Source of the DNA: G963674835 sp963674835 | Lineage (GTDB): Bacteria > Planctomycetota > Planctomycetia > Pirellulales > Thermoguttaceae | Direction: 5' to 3' | Length of the DNA: 64,000 bases | Assembly: GCA_963674835.2 (NCBI GenBank) | Contig: CAXXKC010000002.1 | Span: forward strand, 806,001 to 870,000 | Made by a program: the position numbers and the translations under genes | The notes under the pieces: model-generated | Databases searched by the model: none | What the model saw: only the letters and a program-made list of their open reading frames with translations | What the model was told of the DNA's origin: nothing | Shown here: positions 1-9,145 of the stretch, piece after piece | Layout of the letters: each line of letters opens with the position of its first letter | Numbering within the stretch: position 1 is the first letter of the stretch

Positions 1-59
1 CCCGCGAGCGGGAAAGGGGCCGCACCGTGAGGGCGTCTCCCTTTCGAGAGCCCCTGCCC

Positions 60-2066
60 TCACCACGCAATCTCATACACCTGAAACCCAAATCGCTTCG
101 ACTGATCCTCGATCACGCTGCCATCGAGCTTCGGTTGCGTGTCGGCAAGCAGCCCTTGGACCTGCTTGGGCGTCTTCGGCAGCTTGAAGCGGACCGCACC
201 CTCGCCATCACCATCGTTGACAGCGAAGAGGTAAAGCTTGCCGTCCTTGGCGCGAGCGGTCCAATGGAGCCAGCCGGGCGTCTCCGCCGAAACGGTCAGT
301 GCCGGATCGACCGACAACAACAGCGGTGCGAAGCGGTCGATTTCCTCCACGATCTTCGTTAGCCGCTCCCACTGTGTGTTGAATGGCACGTCTGGGTTGC
401 GGTGAATATCGGACCACGAATAGAACACCAGCCCGCTGGCCCCCTCCGTAATGCACTGCCACGCCATGCTCCGCATTTCCTCGGCCGTGGGTGTGCGATA
501 CTCGGGCTTCGGTGCATCCTTGTGATAGTTCACCCAGTTAAACACCTGGGGCACTTGCCACAACGGCCGCGCTCCACACACCTGCCGGCGAGTTTCCACG
601 GTCCATGCGGCGGCATTCGACGCCGGTTGACGTCCGATCGGATACGGATCAGTGCCGATCACATCGAAGCTGTTGATGTAGTCGCCGACGTCCGAGGGGT
701 GGCAAAGCACGACCCACGTCGGATGATCCGGATCTTCCTCGGCCACCCAGCGCTGGTGGGCGTTGAGTTGCTCTATGTAGGTCTCTGGCAATTCATCGTT
801 CAAATACCATGCCAACAGCGCCGGATGATTGCGGAACCGGCGTACGCGATCGCGGACCTTCGGCTCCTCGTCGGCCTTCGAACGGATGTCCGCCGGACAG
901 TAGTGCGAACCATAATACCAGTCCTTGATCGAGTAGATCACCTTCAGCCCATAACGCTGGGCCAGGTCCATTTGCTCCGGTTTCGGCGAACCGTACGGCA
1001 TCAGGCAGTTGAACTTGCTCTTGGAGTACACTTTCAAATCGTCTTCATTGATGCCGCCCCAGTACATGCCCAAGGGAAAGAACGGCTTGCCCTCGACAAT
1101 GACTCGATCGTGTGAATCGATGGTGCACTTGGGGCGGAAGTCGTCCGGCACACGCCGCAAGACGTGCGAAACCGTTTGCATCTCCTGCCCGTCGGGCCCG
1201 AGAAGCTGAAGCGTCAACTGGTACATGCCGGGCGTGAGCTTGTCGACCGGATATGCCAGTTCCGTCTCGTTGCCCTTGGCGAACAGGGCTCGCTCAACGA
1301 TCGGCGGGCCGGCCGGCTGCCCACTCAGCGGCACCGCGTGGCCCGAATCATCGGTCAGTTGCATGGCCACGCTGAGTTGTTCCGCCCTCAGATCGTAGTC
1401 CAACAGGTTGATCGCCAGGTGAACGCGCACCTTGTCCGGCCCCTCGGACGTAATCCGTCCACGATACCGCGGCGCGAGGACCACCGAACGCATGGGCTTC
1501 TCGATCACGCGAACCACTTCCACATCGTCGAACCAAGCCGTGCCGGTCATCCTGTTTCGTGCGTAACAGGCCAAGCCAAACGAACGGGCCTCCTTGGGAA
1601 CCCGAGCGCACGCTTCCACGTGCTTCCAGTCGCTGGTGCGCCGCGGGCCGCCCGGGTAAATGCCACCCATGTGTTTGCCCGTCGCGTCCGACCATTCCAG
1701 GCATATCGTGGCGCCGCTCTCCTGGCCCTGCAAATCCTCAGTCTTGACCCAGGCGCTGATGCGGTACTTCTGGCCGGGAATGAGGTTCAATTTCTGCGTG
1801 GCCAGGCGGTAGCGATTGGCGTCGGCATTCACGTACTTCAGCGAGACGGCGCCCGAATGGGCCACATCCCGGCAGATGCTGTACACGCTCGTATCGCCCG
1901 ACCAGGAAGCCGGCAGTCGCGCGTCGGCCGGTGATTGCTCAAACGACGGATTCTTCACCAAGTTGGGTCCAACCACCGTGTCCTCGGCACGGGCCGACAC
2001 GGCCAGCAACAACACGGCAACAAGCCATCCGCAAGGACGGCCACGGAAAGCGCATCGCGAAGACAT
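60..2066 (-). CDS. Secreted glycosidase-like protein (CBM-like domain plus TIM barrel)
   Basis: A 668-residue protein with an N-terminal signal peptide (hydrophobic core LVAVLLLAVSARA, about residues 13-27). Residues about 33-185 look like a CBM4/9-type carbohydrate-binding beta sandwich (NLVKNPSFE start, WFDDVEVV end). A second beta domain precedes a TIM barrel at about 325-590 that opens with PFFPLGMYWGG. The barrel contains WYLNDELPE, where the Glu after Asn-Asp is a likely acid/base, and a later TEGASGLVFYSW segment. This is the fold of GH2/GH5-like secreted glycosidases, but I cannot assign a family or substrate. It is divergently transcribed from galT. The ATG has no strong Shine-Dalgarno but sits directly before the signal peptide. 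Confidence 0.75.
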   Translation of the reverse strand: MSSRCAFRGRPCGWLVAVLLLAVSARAEDTVVGPNLVKNPSFEQSPADARLPASWSGDTSVYSICRDVAHSGAVSLKYVNADANRYRLATQKLNLIPGQKYRISAWVKTEDLQGQESGATICLEWSDATGKHMGGIYPGGPRRTSDWKHVEACARVPKEARSFGLACYARNRMTGTAWFDDVEVVRVIEKPMRSVVLAPRYRGRITSEGPDKVRVHLAINLLDYDLRAEQLSVAMQLTDDSGHAVPLSGQPAGPPIVERALFAKGNETELAYPVDKLTPGMYQLTLQLLGPDGQEMQTVSHVLRRVPDDFRPKCTIDSHDRVIVEGKPFFPLGMYWGGINEDDLKVYSKSKFNCLMPYGSPKPEQMDLAQRYGLKVIYSIKDWYYGSHYCPADIRSKADEEPKVRDRVRRFRNHPALLAWYLNDELPETYIEQLNAHQRWVAEEDPDHPTWVVLCHPSDVGDYINSFDVIGTDPYPIGRQPASNAAAWTVETRRQVCGARPLWQVPQVFNWVNYHKDAPKPEYRTPTAEEMRSMAWQCITEGASGLVFYSWSDIHRNPDVPFNTQWERLTKIVEEIDRFAPLLLSVDPALTVSAETPGWLHWTARAKDGKLYLFAVNDGDGEGAVRFKLPKTPKQVQGLLADTQPKLDGSVIEDQSKRFGFQVYEIAW

Positions 2067-2291
2067 CGGCGGGCTCGCAGGAGATTAGGGAGGATATGAA
2101 GGCAGGAACTACCGGTCCAGGCTACCATGTCTCGCAGGGCCATACAACGCCCCAACTTGCGGCCAGACCATTCCTGGCGTAGATTGATCGCTGGAAGTCC
2201 CAAAGCGACTCCACCCTGTCGCACGGTCGCCCTCGGCTATGCTGCGCGACGAGGTCTTGGATCGGCTCACGCAAACGAAGGAAGGACCCTC

Positions 2292-3335
2292 ATGACTTGG
2301 GAGCAACGGTGGCATCCGTTGCGCGAGGAATGGGTAATCGTGGCGGCCCACCGGCAGGATCGCCCCTGGGGTGGCCAGACGGTTGCCGACGCGTCGCAGA
2401 CTGCGCCGCCGTACGATCCAAGCTGTCCGCTCTGTCCGGGCAATGTACGTGCCAGCGGCGTCCGAAATCCCGACTATCGCGGCGTCTTCGTCTTCGACAA
2501 CGATCACCCGTGCGTCGGCCCAAATGCCCCCGTCGACCTGGAGCCTTCACCGGGCATCTTTCAAAACCGCCCCGCGCGAGGCGTTGCCCGCGTCGTCTGC
2601 TATACGCGCCGGCACAACGTCACGCTGGCCGAACTGCCGGTCGCCGAGATCCAGGGGCTGCTCCGAGTATGGCAGGAACAGTATCGTCAGCTCGGCGCGC
2701 TCGATGGCGTGAACCACGTTCTGATTTTCGAGAACAAGGGCGAGGTCGTCGGCGTCTCCAATCCCCATCCGCACTGCCAGATCTACGCCACCGATTTCGT
2801 CTTCAAGACCATCGAGACGGAATCCGCGGCTGCGAGGCGGCACTTCGAGCAGACCGGCCACGCGCTGCTGGCCGACGTAATCCAATCCGAGGTGCAAGAC
2901 GGCCGCCGGTTGATCGCCTGTCGCGGCGACGCGATCGCCTTCGTGCCGTACTTCGCCCGCTACGCCTACGAAACGTTCCTCGCTCCGCTTGAGCCGCACG
3001 CCAGCCTGGCCGATCTGGCCGGCGACGAGTTGGCCGATCTGGCGGCCGTCCTCCAGGAAACGCTCATCCGGCTAGACAATCTCTGGCAAATGTCGATGCC
3101 CTACGTGATGGCACTCCACCAAGCACCGACCGACGGTGCCGAACATCCGGGATTCCACTTCCACATCGAAATCCATCCGCCACTGCGGAGGCCCAACTTG
3201 CTGAAGTACCTGGCCGGGCCGGAAATCGGTGGCGGCAGCTTCCTCAGCGACACTTCGCCCGAGCAGAAGGCGGCCGAACTGCAGGCGGTCTCACGCATCC
3301 ATTACAGGCAACAGGAGCCGATGACCGATGACTGA
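2292..3335 (+). CDS. galT: Galactose-1-phosphate uridylyltransferase family (GalT)
   Basis: GalT transfers UMP between UDP-glucose and a hexose 1-phosphate (Leloir pathway, cytoplasm). The 347-residue product matches the usual length (E. coli about 348). Visible marks are the zinc motif CPLCPGN, the active-site segment VSNPHPHCQIYATDF with the nucleophilic His of HPH, and the C-terminal HPGFHFHIEIHPP metal/substrate motif. Val stands where E. coli has Cys just before SNPHPH. The reading frame stays open upstream to 2127, but ATG 2292 was chosen because AAGGAAGGA lies just before it and the family N-terminus (WEQRWHPLREEWVIVA) begins there. The stop overlaps the next start by 8 bp, so it is translationally coupled to the GHMP kinase. 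The 225 bp upstream is a divergent promoter region. Confidence 0.93.
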   Translation: MTWEQRWHPLREEWVIVAAHRQDRPWGGQTVADASQTAPPYDPSCPLCPGNVRASGVRNPDYRGVFVFDNDHPCVGPNAPVDLEPSPGIFQNRPARGVARVVCYTRRHNVTLAELPVAEIQGLLRVWQEQYRQLGALDGVNHVLIFENKGEVVGVSNPHPHCQIYATDFVFKTIETESAAARRHFEQTGHALLADVIQSEVQDGRRLIACRGDAIAFVPYFARYAYETFLAPLEPHASLADLAGDELADLAAVLQETLIRLDNLWQMSMPYVMALHQAPTDGAEHPGFHFHIEIHPPLRRPNLLKYLAGPEIGGGSFLSDTSPEQKAAELQAVSRIHYRQQEPMTDD

Positions 3336-4785
3336 GCTGGATCGTGCGCCGGCGGATTTGCGAGCACTGGTCGGCGTCCTGCGCGGAGCCGGCCCGGCGG
3401 CCAGCGAGCTGCACGGGTTCTTCGATCCGCGACGCCCGTTGGTCCTCGCCCGCGCACCGGGCCGCCTGGACGTGATGGGCGGCATCGCCGATTACTCCGG
3501 CTCTCTGGTGTTGCAGTTGCCCACGCAGGAAGCCACGCTGGCCGCCGTACAATGTGACGACGAGCCGGTGCTCCGTATTGTGAGCTGCGGCGGGCCGGAC
3601 GGCGCATCGACCCGATCGCTGGTCCTCCCCATGCGCGTACTGGAACGAGGCGAGGCAAGCAGCTATACGTTGGCCCGGTCCTATTTCAGCCGTCGCGACG
3701 GAGAGCAGTGGGGCGCCTACGTCGCCGGCGTGCTCCTGGTCCTCATGCGGGAACACAACGTCCACATCAAAACGGGATTGCGGATCGCGCTCGTCTCCAA
3801 AGTGCCCGAAGGGAAAGGAATCGCCTCGTCGGCAGCGTTGGAAGTGGCCGCAATGACGGCCGTCGCCGAGACGCTCGGCGTGAAGCTCGACCCGGTCGAA
3901 CTGGCCCTGCTCTGCCAGAAGGTGGAAAACCTGGTCGTGGGCGCTCCGTGCGGCGCCATGGACCAGATCGCTTCGACATGCGGAAGGTCCGGACGGCTAC
4001 TGGCCCTGCTTTGCCAGCCGGCCCAATTGCAGGGACTGGTCGAAATCCCACCGTCGATCTCGTTCTGGGGCATCGATTCCGGGATCCGGCATGCCGTTTC
4101 CGGATCCGATTACTCGTCCGTCCGCGTGGGCGCATTCATGGGCTACCGCATCCTGGCCGATTTGGCCTGCCTCACGGTTCGTCGCAGCGATGACCCCGGG
4201 GTGGTCGCAATCGACGACCCTCGTTGGCACGGATACCTGGCCAACGTCAGCCCGTCGGAATTCGAATGGCACCTGGCGCCACACGTGCCGCTGGTGCTCC
4301 AGGGCAACGATTTCCTTACCCGCTACCAGGGAACCACCGATGCCGTAACCCAAGTCGATCCCCAGCGGAAGTACGCCGTCTTTCAACCGACGGCACACCC
4401 GATTTACGAGAATTACCGCGTGGCCACATTCGCCCGGTTTTTGCAGCGCGAACCCGACGAAGCCGTTCTGCGACAGTTGGGCGAGTTGATGTACCAATCG
4501 CACCAGAGCTACAGCGATTGCGGTTTGGGTTCCGACGGCACCGACCTTCTGGTCCGGCTCGTTCGCGAAGTCGGCCCCGACGCGGGTCTCTTCGGAGCCA
4601 AGATCACCGGCGGCGGCAGCGGTGGAACGGTCGCCGTCTTGGCCCGTGCCGACGCCGGCGATGCCGTCCGCCGCGTCGCCCAGCAATACGCCGAGCGAAC
4701 TGGCCGCCAACCCGTCGTCTTCTCCGGATCCTCCGACGGCGCCGCTGCCTGTGGGTGCGTACGCCTGGAGACCATCGCTCAGTAG
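3328..4785 (+). CDS. GHMP sugar kinase, L-arabinokinase (ARA1)/galactokinase type
   Basis: A 485-residue GHMP kinase that phosphorylates a sugar at C1 with ATP. Motif 1 reads ARAPGRLDVMGGIADYSGS, motif 2 is GKGIASSAALEVA (phosphate-binding loop), the catalytic Asp lies in GAMDQIAST, and motif 3 is FGAKITGGGSGG. Galactokinases have G-E-H-x-D-Y in motif 1; here the Glu-His is replaced by Gly-Ile while the Asp-Tyr is kept. That variant is the one I know from the kinase half of plant L-arabinokinase. The bacterial protein lacks the plant N-terminal glycosyltransferase-like half. Coupling to galT supports a sugar-1-phosphate to UDP-sugar route. The substrate (L-arabinose or D-galactose) is inferred. 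Confidence 0.85.
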   Translation: MTELDRAPADLRALVGVLRGAGPAASELHGFFDPRRPLVLARAPGRLDVMGGIADYSGSLVLQLPTQEATLAAVQCDDEPVLRIVSCGGPDGASTRSLVLPMRVLERGEASSYTLARSYFSRRDGEQWGAYVAGVLLVLMREHNVHIKTGLRIALVSKVPEGKGIASSAALEVAAMTAVAETLGVKLDPVELALLCQKVENLVVGAPCGAMDQIASTCGRSGRLLALLCQPAQLQGLVEIPPSISFWGIDSGIRHAVSGSDYSSVRVGAFMGYRILADLACLTVRRSDDPGVVAIDDPRWHGYLANVSPSEFEWHLAPHVPLVLQGNDFLTRYQGTTDAVTQVDPQRKYAVFQPTAHPIYENYRVATFARFLQREPDEAVLRQLGELMYQSHQSYSDCGLGSDGTDLLVRLVREVGPDAGLFGAKITGGGSGGTVAVLARADAGDAVRRVAQQYAERTGRQPVVFSGSSDGAAACGCVRLETIAQ

Positions 4786-4862
4786 GCCTTCCGAAACACG
4801 TGGGCTGATCCTGCCCGACAACCCCAAACCGACCGTCGTCTGCTTTCCAAGAGCATCACGCC

Positions 4863-5054
4863 ATGACTCAACCTTCCATTTCTCCGGAGACAGTCCTCCG
4901 GACGGCCCGCGAAGTTTTGGAGATGTCCCTCAGCACGGAGGAAGCCCGCTCGTTGGCTGAGTTGCTCGGCCGACTCGCGGTCGAGATGGAGCCCATGCGG
5001 AGAATGGCAACCAGCGATGCCGAGCCTGCGACGCTCTTCGAGGCGAGGCCCTGA
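4863..5054 (+). CDS. Small AtzG/GatC-like amidase partner (DUF4089-like)
   Basis: A 63-residue acidic helical protein ending in DAEPATLFEARP. The pattern of two amphipathic helices plus a C-terminal acidic E-P-A-x-x-F element resembles DUF4089/AtzG proteins. These bind and support AtzE-type amidases in the way GatC supports GatA. Its stop is 2 bp before the amidase ATG, so the two are almost certainly co-translated. The match is by eye and the family call is an inference, but the position strongly supports a subunit role. Confidence 0.7.
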   Translation: MTQPSISPETVLRTAREVLEMSLSTEEARSLAELLGRLAVEMEPMRRMATSDAEPATLFEARP

Positions 5055-5056
5055 CC

Positions 5057-6463
5057 ATGGAGATGCCGAAGACTTGCCGCGAAATCGCCAGCGCCGTCCA
5101 GTCGGGCGAACTGTCGGCTCGCGAAATCACCGAGCATGCCCTGGCACAGGCCCAACGCCGCCAGGAACGTTGGCCCGTGTTCATCACGCTAACGCCGGAG
5201 TTGGCGCAGCGGCAGGCCCACCGTGTCGATCAGTGGTTGGCTGCCGGCCGCCGATTGCCCCTGGCCGGTGTTCCCGTGGCACTCAAAGACCTGATCGACG
5301 CGCAAGGCGTCCGCACAACCTGCGGATCGCGCGTGCTGGAAGACCACTTTGCACGGGCCAACGCCACCGTGGTGCGAAAACTCGTATCGGCCGGTGCGGT
5401 GATCCTCGGCAAGACGAACATGCACGAGTTCGCCTTCGGGTTCACCGGCGCGAACGCCACCTATGGCGACTGTCCTAATCCCTGGGACCGCCAGCGCTTC
5501 GCCGGAGGCTCCAGCAGCGGCTCGGCGCTGGCTGTCGCGTTGGGAATTTGCCCCCTCGCGTTGGGTTCCGACACGGGCGGCTCGATTCGCCTGCCAGCGG
5601 CCCTGTGCGGCGTGGTGGGCATGAAGCCGACCTACGGCCGCGTCAGCCGGCGGGGCACCGTGCCTCTCGCCTGGACCATGGATCATCTCGGCCCTTTGGC
5701 CCGCACGGCGGCCGACGCTGCCATGGTGCTGCGAGTCATTGCCGGTCGCGACCGCACCGATCGGACCACCGTCCGCCAACTGGTCCCCAACTACGAAGCC
5801 GCCCTGGAACAACCGCTCGCAGGCCTGGCTATCGGCATGCCGCGCGACGGGTTCTTCCGGCGGTCCGTACCCGAGGTCGCGCAGGCCGTCGAGAAAGCCG
5901 CGGGTGTGTTGACCGACTGTGGAGCGAAGTGCGTGGACGTAACGATGCCCTATCTCGAGGAAGTGCTGGGTGTCCATCGTGCGACGATTTTCGCAGAGGC
6001 CGCCGCGGTCCATCGTCCCCTGTTGGCTCAGTCGGCCGAGCTGTACGATCCGGCCGTCCGTTTGCGGCTGCAAGCCGGGTTGTTCCTTCCTGCCGCCGAC
6101 TATCTCAAGGCCCAGCAGGCGCGCCAAGTGATTCGCAAGGCCTGGGCAAACGTCTTCACGTCGGTCGATTGCCTCCTGACCCCAACCGCGCCGCTCCCGG
6201 CCGGCCGCTTCGATCAACAGGCGGTCATACTACCTACCGGCGAAACCACCTTGCTTCAGGCCTACCTGGGCTTGACACTGCCGCTGAACGTCACCGGTAA
6301 TCCCGCGCTCTCGGTTCCCTGCGGATTCGCCAGCGATGGCCTGCCGATCGGCATGCAACTCGTCGGCCGCCTCTTCGACGAAGCAACGCTCCTGCGCGTC
6401 GCCCATCACTACCAGCAGCAAACCGACTGGCACCGGCGGGAACCGTCGGAGGCATGTGCCTAG
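5057..6463 (+). CDS. Amidase signature family enzyme (GatA/AtzE-like)
   Basis: A 468-residue amidase that hydrolyses or transfers amide nitrogen. The Ser-cisSer-Lys triad is visible: Lys in PVALKDLIDAQG, cis-Ser in the Gly/Ser-rich GGSSSGSALAVA segment, and the nucleophile Ser in SDTGGSIRLPAALCG. The segment GMKPTYGRVSRRG is typical of the family. It follows an AtzG-like gene by 2 bp. It could be a stand-alone amidohydrolase of the AtzE kind or a GatA paralogue; no gatB is nearby, which argues against tRNA amidation here. Its stop codon overlaps the stop of the opposite-strand membrane protein by a few bases, so the two genes converge. Confidence 0.88.
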   Translation: MEMPKTCREIASAVQSGELSAREITEHALAQAQRRQERWPVFITLTPELAQRQAHRVDQWLAAGRRLPLAGVPVALKDLIDAQGVRTTCGSRVLEDHFARANATVVRKLVSAGAVILGKTNMHEFAFGFTGANATYGDCPNPWDRQRFAGGSSSGSALAVALGICPLALGSDTGGSIRLPAALCGVVGMKPTYGRVSRRGTVPLAWTMDHLGPLARTAADAAMVLRVIAGRDRTDRTTVRQLVPNYEAALEQPLAGLAIGMPRDGFFRRSVPEVAQAVEKAAGVLTDCGAKCVDVTMPYLEEVLGVHRATIFAEAAAVHRPLLAQSAELYDPAVRLRLQAGLFLPAADYLKAQQARQVIRKAWANVFTSVDCLLTPTAPLPAGRFDQQAVILPTGETTLLQAYLGLTLPLNVTGNPALSVPCGFASDGLPIGMQLVGRLFDEATLLRVAHHYQQQTDWHRREPSEACA

Positions 6464-7716
6464 CGGAACCAGATCGAGCGTTCTCGCTGGACGACGTCGG
6501 AAATCCAGCGGGCTTCGCCCTCCGTCAAGTGGCGAATCGTGCACACTTCGGCATTCGCTTCGTCGATAAACACCAGCTTCTTGTCCGCGTCCTCGTCCGA
6601 AAAGAGCGATGCCTGCGTACGCCGCTTGGCTCGTCCGGAACGCCGCATGCCGACCAGTTCGATGCGATCCAGCCCATCGACCCAGTACTGCCGGATCGGT
6701 CCCAACCCGAGCCATTTCACGCGGCAGTCGATCAGCGCATCATCGAACCGCCACGACGTGCGGCGCAGCGGCTCCAGCACGACGGCGACCAACGCAAGAA
6801 ACATGACTGCCCCAATCACTTCGAATGGGATCAGGAAAGCAAACATCCCCCACCACCCGATGCCGTTCGGCACTCCGTTGCCCTGGCCGAACCAAAGCTG
6901 GAAGACAAACACGGAAACGATGCCGTTCCAGAACGCATTGATGAACAACAGGCCGAAGAACGCCGAAAGGCTGAATCGCCCCCGCTGCGTGAAGGTGATT
7001 GCCGCGAAATCGTCCGTCCGCTCCCAGCGACAGTCGCTCGGTGGTTCCGCGGCAGTCGTACTCGGCGTCAGCACTTCCGCTGCGGGCTCCTCCGAGTCGG
7101 CCTGGCTATGCTCCTGCGACGGTGGCTCGCTCGTGGCCGCAATCGTCTCCACATCCGACCCGCTCAGCGCCGCCAAACACGCGTTCAACTGATGCTGCAG
7201 CCACTGGCGCTCCTCCGCGTCCAGTCCCCAGGCAAAACGCACCGGTCGGCCCAACGTCTGCATTTCGATCCCCCACTCCACCTGATTCGACTCGCTGTCG
7301 ACCACCTTGGAGCAGATCTCGAATCGTTCGATTTCCGTTAGCGGTACGTGCCTCGAACGGATCGGCACGATTACGCGGCGCACGAAGTCCACGCCAGTGG
7401 CATCCAAACCGACATAGTCCCGCCCGAAGAACGTGTTCAGGAGCCAGCAGAAGACGAAGATCCACGACGCCCAGAACGGTATCCCAAACAGGATGTTCTG
7501 GATCGACGGATCACGGATTACGATACCCGCCAGGAAGACACACCCGACCGTCCAGCCGATCAGCCACAGCAGCAGAAAGCCCCCTTTGCCCCAGCCCCGC
7601 CGCCGGTACGTGAACACCAAACGGTCGCCCGACTCCACGAACCGAATCGTCAAGCGTGCCGGCTTGGCTGGCGGCCGCGGTGTGCGGGGCGTTTCGTCAA
7701 CGGGATACGACGGCAT
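6460..7716 (-). CDS. Membrane protein of unknown function (paired TM hairpins, PH-like soluble parts)
   Basis: A product of about 418 residues with two repeats of the same layout: a short beta-rich segment, two adjacent membrane helices, then a soluble domain. The first pair lies in FLLLWLIGWTVGCVFLAGI and FGIPFWASWIFVFCWLL; the second in FSLSAFFGLLFINAFW and WWGMFAFLIPFEV. The soluble parts (for example PLTEIERFEI) resemble bacterial PH-like or YdbT-type domains, but I do not recognise a family. The frame stays open to 7788; ATG 7716 is preferred because the conserved-looking sequence begins shortly after it, though neither start has a strong ribosome-binding site. It converges on the amidase gene. 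Confidence 0.65.
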   Translation of the reverse strand: MPSYPVDETPRTPRPPAKPARLTIRFVESGDRLVFTYRRRGWGKGGFLLLWLIGWTVGCVFLAGIVIRDPSIQNILFGIPFWASWIFVFCWLLNTFFGRDYVGLDATGVDFVRRVIVPIRSRHVPLTEIERFEICSKVVDSESNQVEWGIEMQTLGRPVRFAWGLDAEERQWLQHQLNACLAALSGSDVETIAATSEPPSQEHSQADSEEPAAEVLTPSTTAAEPPSDCRWERTDDFAAITFTQRGRFSLSAFFGLLFINAFWNGIVSVFVFQLWFGQGNGVPNGIGWWGMFAFLIPFEVIGAVMFLALVAVVLEPLRRTSWRFDDALIDCRVKWLGLGPIRQYWVDGLDRIELVGMRRSGRAKRRTQASLFSDEDADKKLVFIDEANAEVCTIRHLTEGEARWISDVVQRERSIWFR

Positions 7717-7893
7717 TCTGCGCGTCCTGGCTCTATCGGAAGCCACATTCAGGTCGGTACGAACGTGCCCAACGGCACCCCCACCCACACCGCGGTGAAG
7801 TCGCGCACCTCATCTTGGCGATTGGACCGCCAAACGTCAATTCCCAGACCGCCGCGTCTCTCCCGCAAACGGGTGAGCAAACCCGGAGCACGG

Positions 7894-8772
7894 CTACTTC
7901 GTCGACGGTCGCAGGTAGCGGTCGAAGAAACCGAGAACCAGCGGACGAAGATCTCGCTGGGCCGGCTGAAGATGGAAGCTGTGCGGAGCGCCTTCCACGA
8001 TCACCAGTTCGCAGGGTGTGCCCGCCTTCTTCACGACCTCGGCCAGTTGCACCGACTGCTCAACGTCCACGGTTTTGTCGCCCGTCCCGTGGAGGATCAG
8101 GATGGGTGGGTCGTTCTTATCGGCATGCGTGCCGGGCGAGGCGAGCCGAAACAGTTCTGGCTTCTCCGTCCGCGATGCCGGCAGCATGCCGGTTCCCTTC
8201 CCCATCCGGGGCCAAGTCAACAGATCGGCCGGGCCGTACAGATCGACCGCGGCCTGAACCTGGCATGAGAATTCTCCGTACGGCCCCGGCGGATCCAGGC
8301 CGACATCAGGCCCCGTCACGGCGACCATAGCCGCCAGATGCCCGCCTGCCGAACCGCCGATGACGCCGACGTGGTCGGGGTCGATGTGCAGCCGATCGGC
8401 GTTCTTGCGCAACCATCGCACGGCCGTCTTACAGTCATAGAGGTTCTGCGGCCACGAAGGCTTGCCTTCCGACCACAGCAGGTAGTTGATGCTGAAGCCT
8501 ACATAGCCATGAGCGGCCAAGTTCGTACCGATGTTGATTTCGCGGGCGGCATGCTTGTCGCCGTGTGCCCAACCGCCGCCGTGGATGATCACCACGGCCG
8601 GACATCGTGTCCCCGGCTCGATGTCGACCGGCAAATACAAGTCGCCCTTCTCCTGCCGATCCGGACCGAGATACGCCACGTCCTTCTCCACACGAACCTT
8701 CTCGGCTGCCGGCACTGACGCGGGAATCGCCAGCAAAAGGCCCAACAGAATGCGTTTCGTGGAACGGATCAT
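7894..8772 (-). CDS. Secreted alpha/beta-hydrolase (esterase/lipase, BD-FAE-like)
   Basis: A 292-residue hydrolase with a signal peptide (KRILLGLLLAIPASVPAA). The oxyanion motif HGGGW, the nucleophile elbow GGSAGGH, an acidic residue in HGTGDKTVD and the catalytic His in GAPHSFHLQ form a complete Ser-Asp-His triad in the expected order. Family members remove acetyl or feruloyl groups from plant polysaccharides, or act as general carboxylesterases. Export and the carbohydrate-rich surroundings favour a polysaccharide esterase, but the substrate is not shown by the sequence. Confidence 0.85.
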   Translation of the reverse strand: MIRSTKRILLGLLLAIPASVPAAEKVRVEKDVAYLGPDRQEKGDLYLPVDIEPGTRCPAVVIIHGGGWAHGDKHAAREINIGTNLAAHGYVGFSINYLLWSEGKPSWPQNLYDCKTAVRWLRKNADRLHIDPDHVGVIGGSAGGHLAAMVAVTGPDVGLDPPGPYGEFSCQVQAAVDLYGPADLLTWPRMGKGTGMLPASRTEKPELFRLASPGTHADKNDPPILILHGTGDKTVDVEQSVQLAEVVKKAGTPCELVIVEGAPHSFHLQPAQRDLRPLVLGFFDRYLRPSTK

Positions 8773-9143
8773 CGCATACCTCCGAGTTAGTAGCTTTGAG
8801 TTTCAATCGCGAGAACGGAGCGGAGGGGTGTTCGATAGCCGAGCCCTTTCCTATTTGCCGGTTCGTCATCTGATGTCGTGGGCTTGACGAGCCGATGTTG
8901 TGGGATTCGGGCCGAGCTCGTTTGTTTCGGGAAGAACGTCTGGATCGGGCCTAGGACGTTCTTGTTGCCAAGGTACTGTCGGCCATAGTATCAACTGACA
9001 AAGGGAGGTCAAGTTCAGCTCGGATTATGACATTGCCCCACCCAACGGGTTTGACCATCACCCTGCATCTGTGCGGTGACTTTGCGATCGTCCAAAGCAG
9101 AGTGACGTAGGCGGGAGCCGAAGATGCTGGGACAGGCAATGAC
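8773..9143. other. Intergenic region upstream of the esterase, left flank of the IS
   Basis: 371 bp without a supportable gene. It holds the esterase promoter region and a perfect 9-bp inverted repeat at 8932-8962. Short open frames here have no domain or start signal. Confidence 0.5.
8932..8962. repeat. 9-bp perfect inverted repeat (AAGAACGTC/GACGTTCTT)
   Basis: Arms at 8932-8940 and 8954-8962 separated by 13 bp. There is no following T-run, so it is not a classic intrinsic terminator. It could be an operator for the esterase gene or a relic of inserted DNA. Confidence 0.4.
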
Positions 9144-9145
9144 TA

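Noticed and set aside
3328..4785. Ordinary galactokinase (galK)
   Set aside because: The galactokinase G-E-H-x-D-Y signature is replaced by G-G-I-A-D-Y; kept as an arabinokinase-type kinase, with galactose left open.
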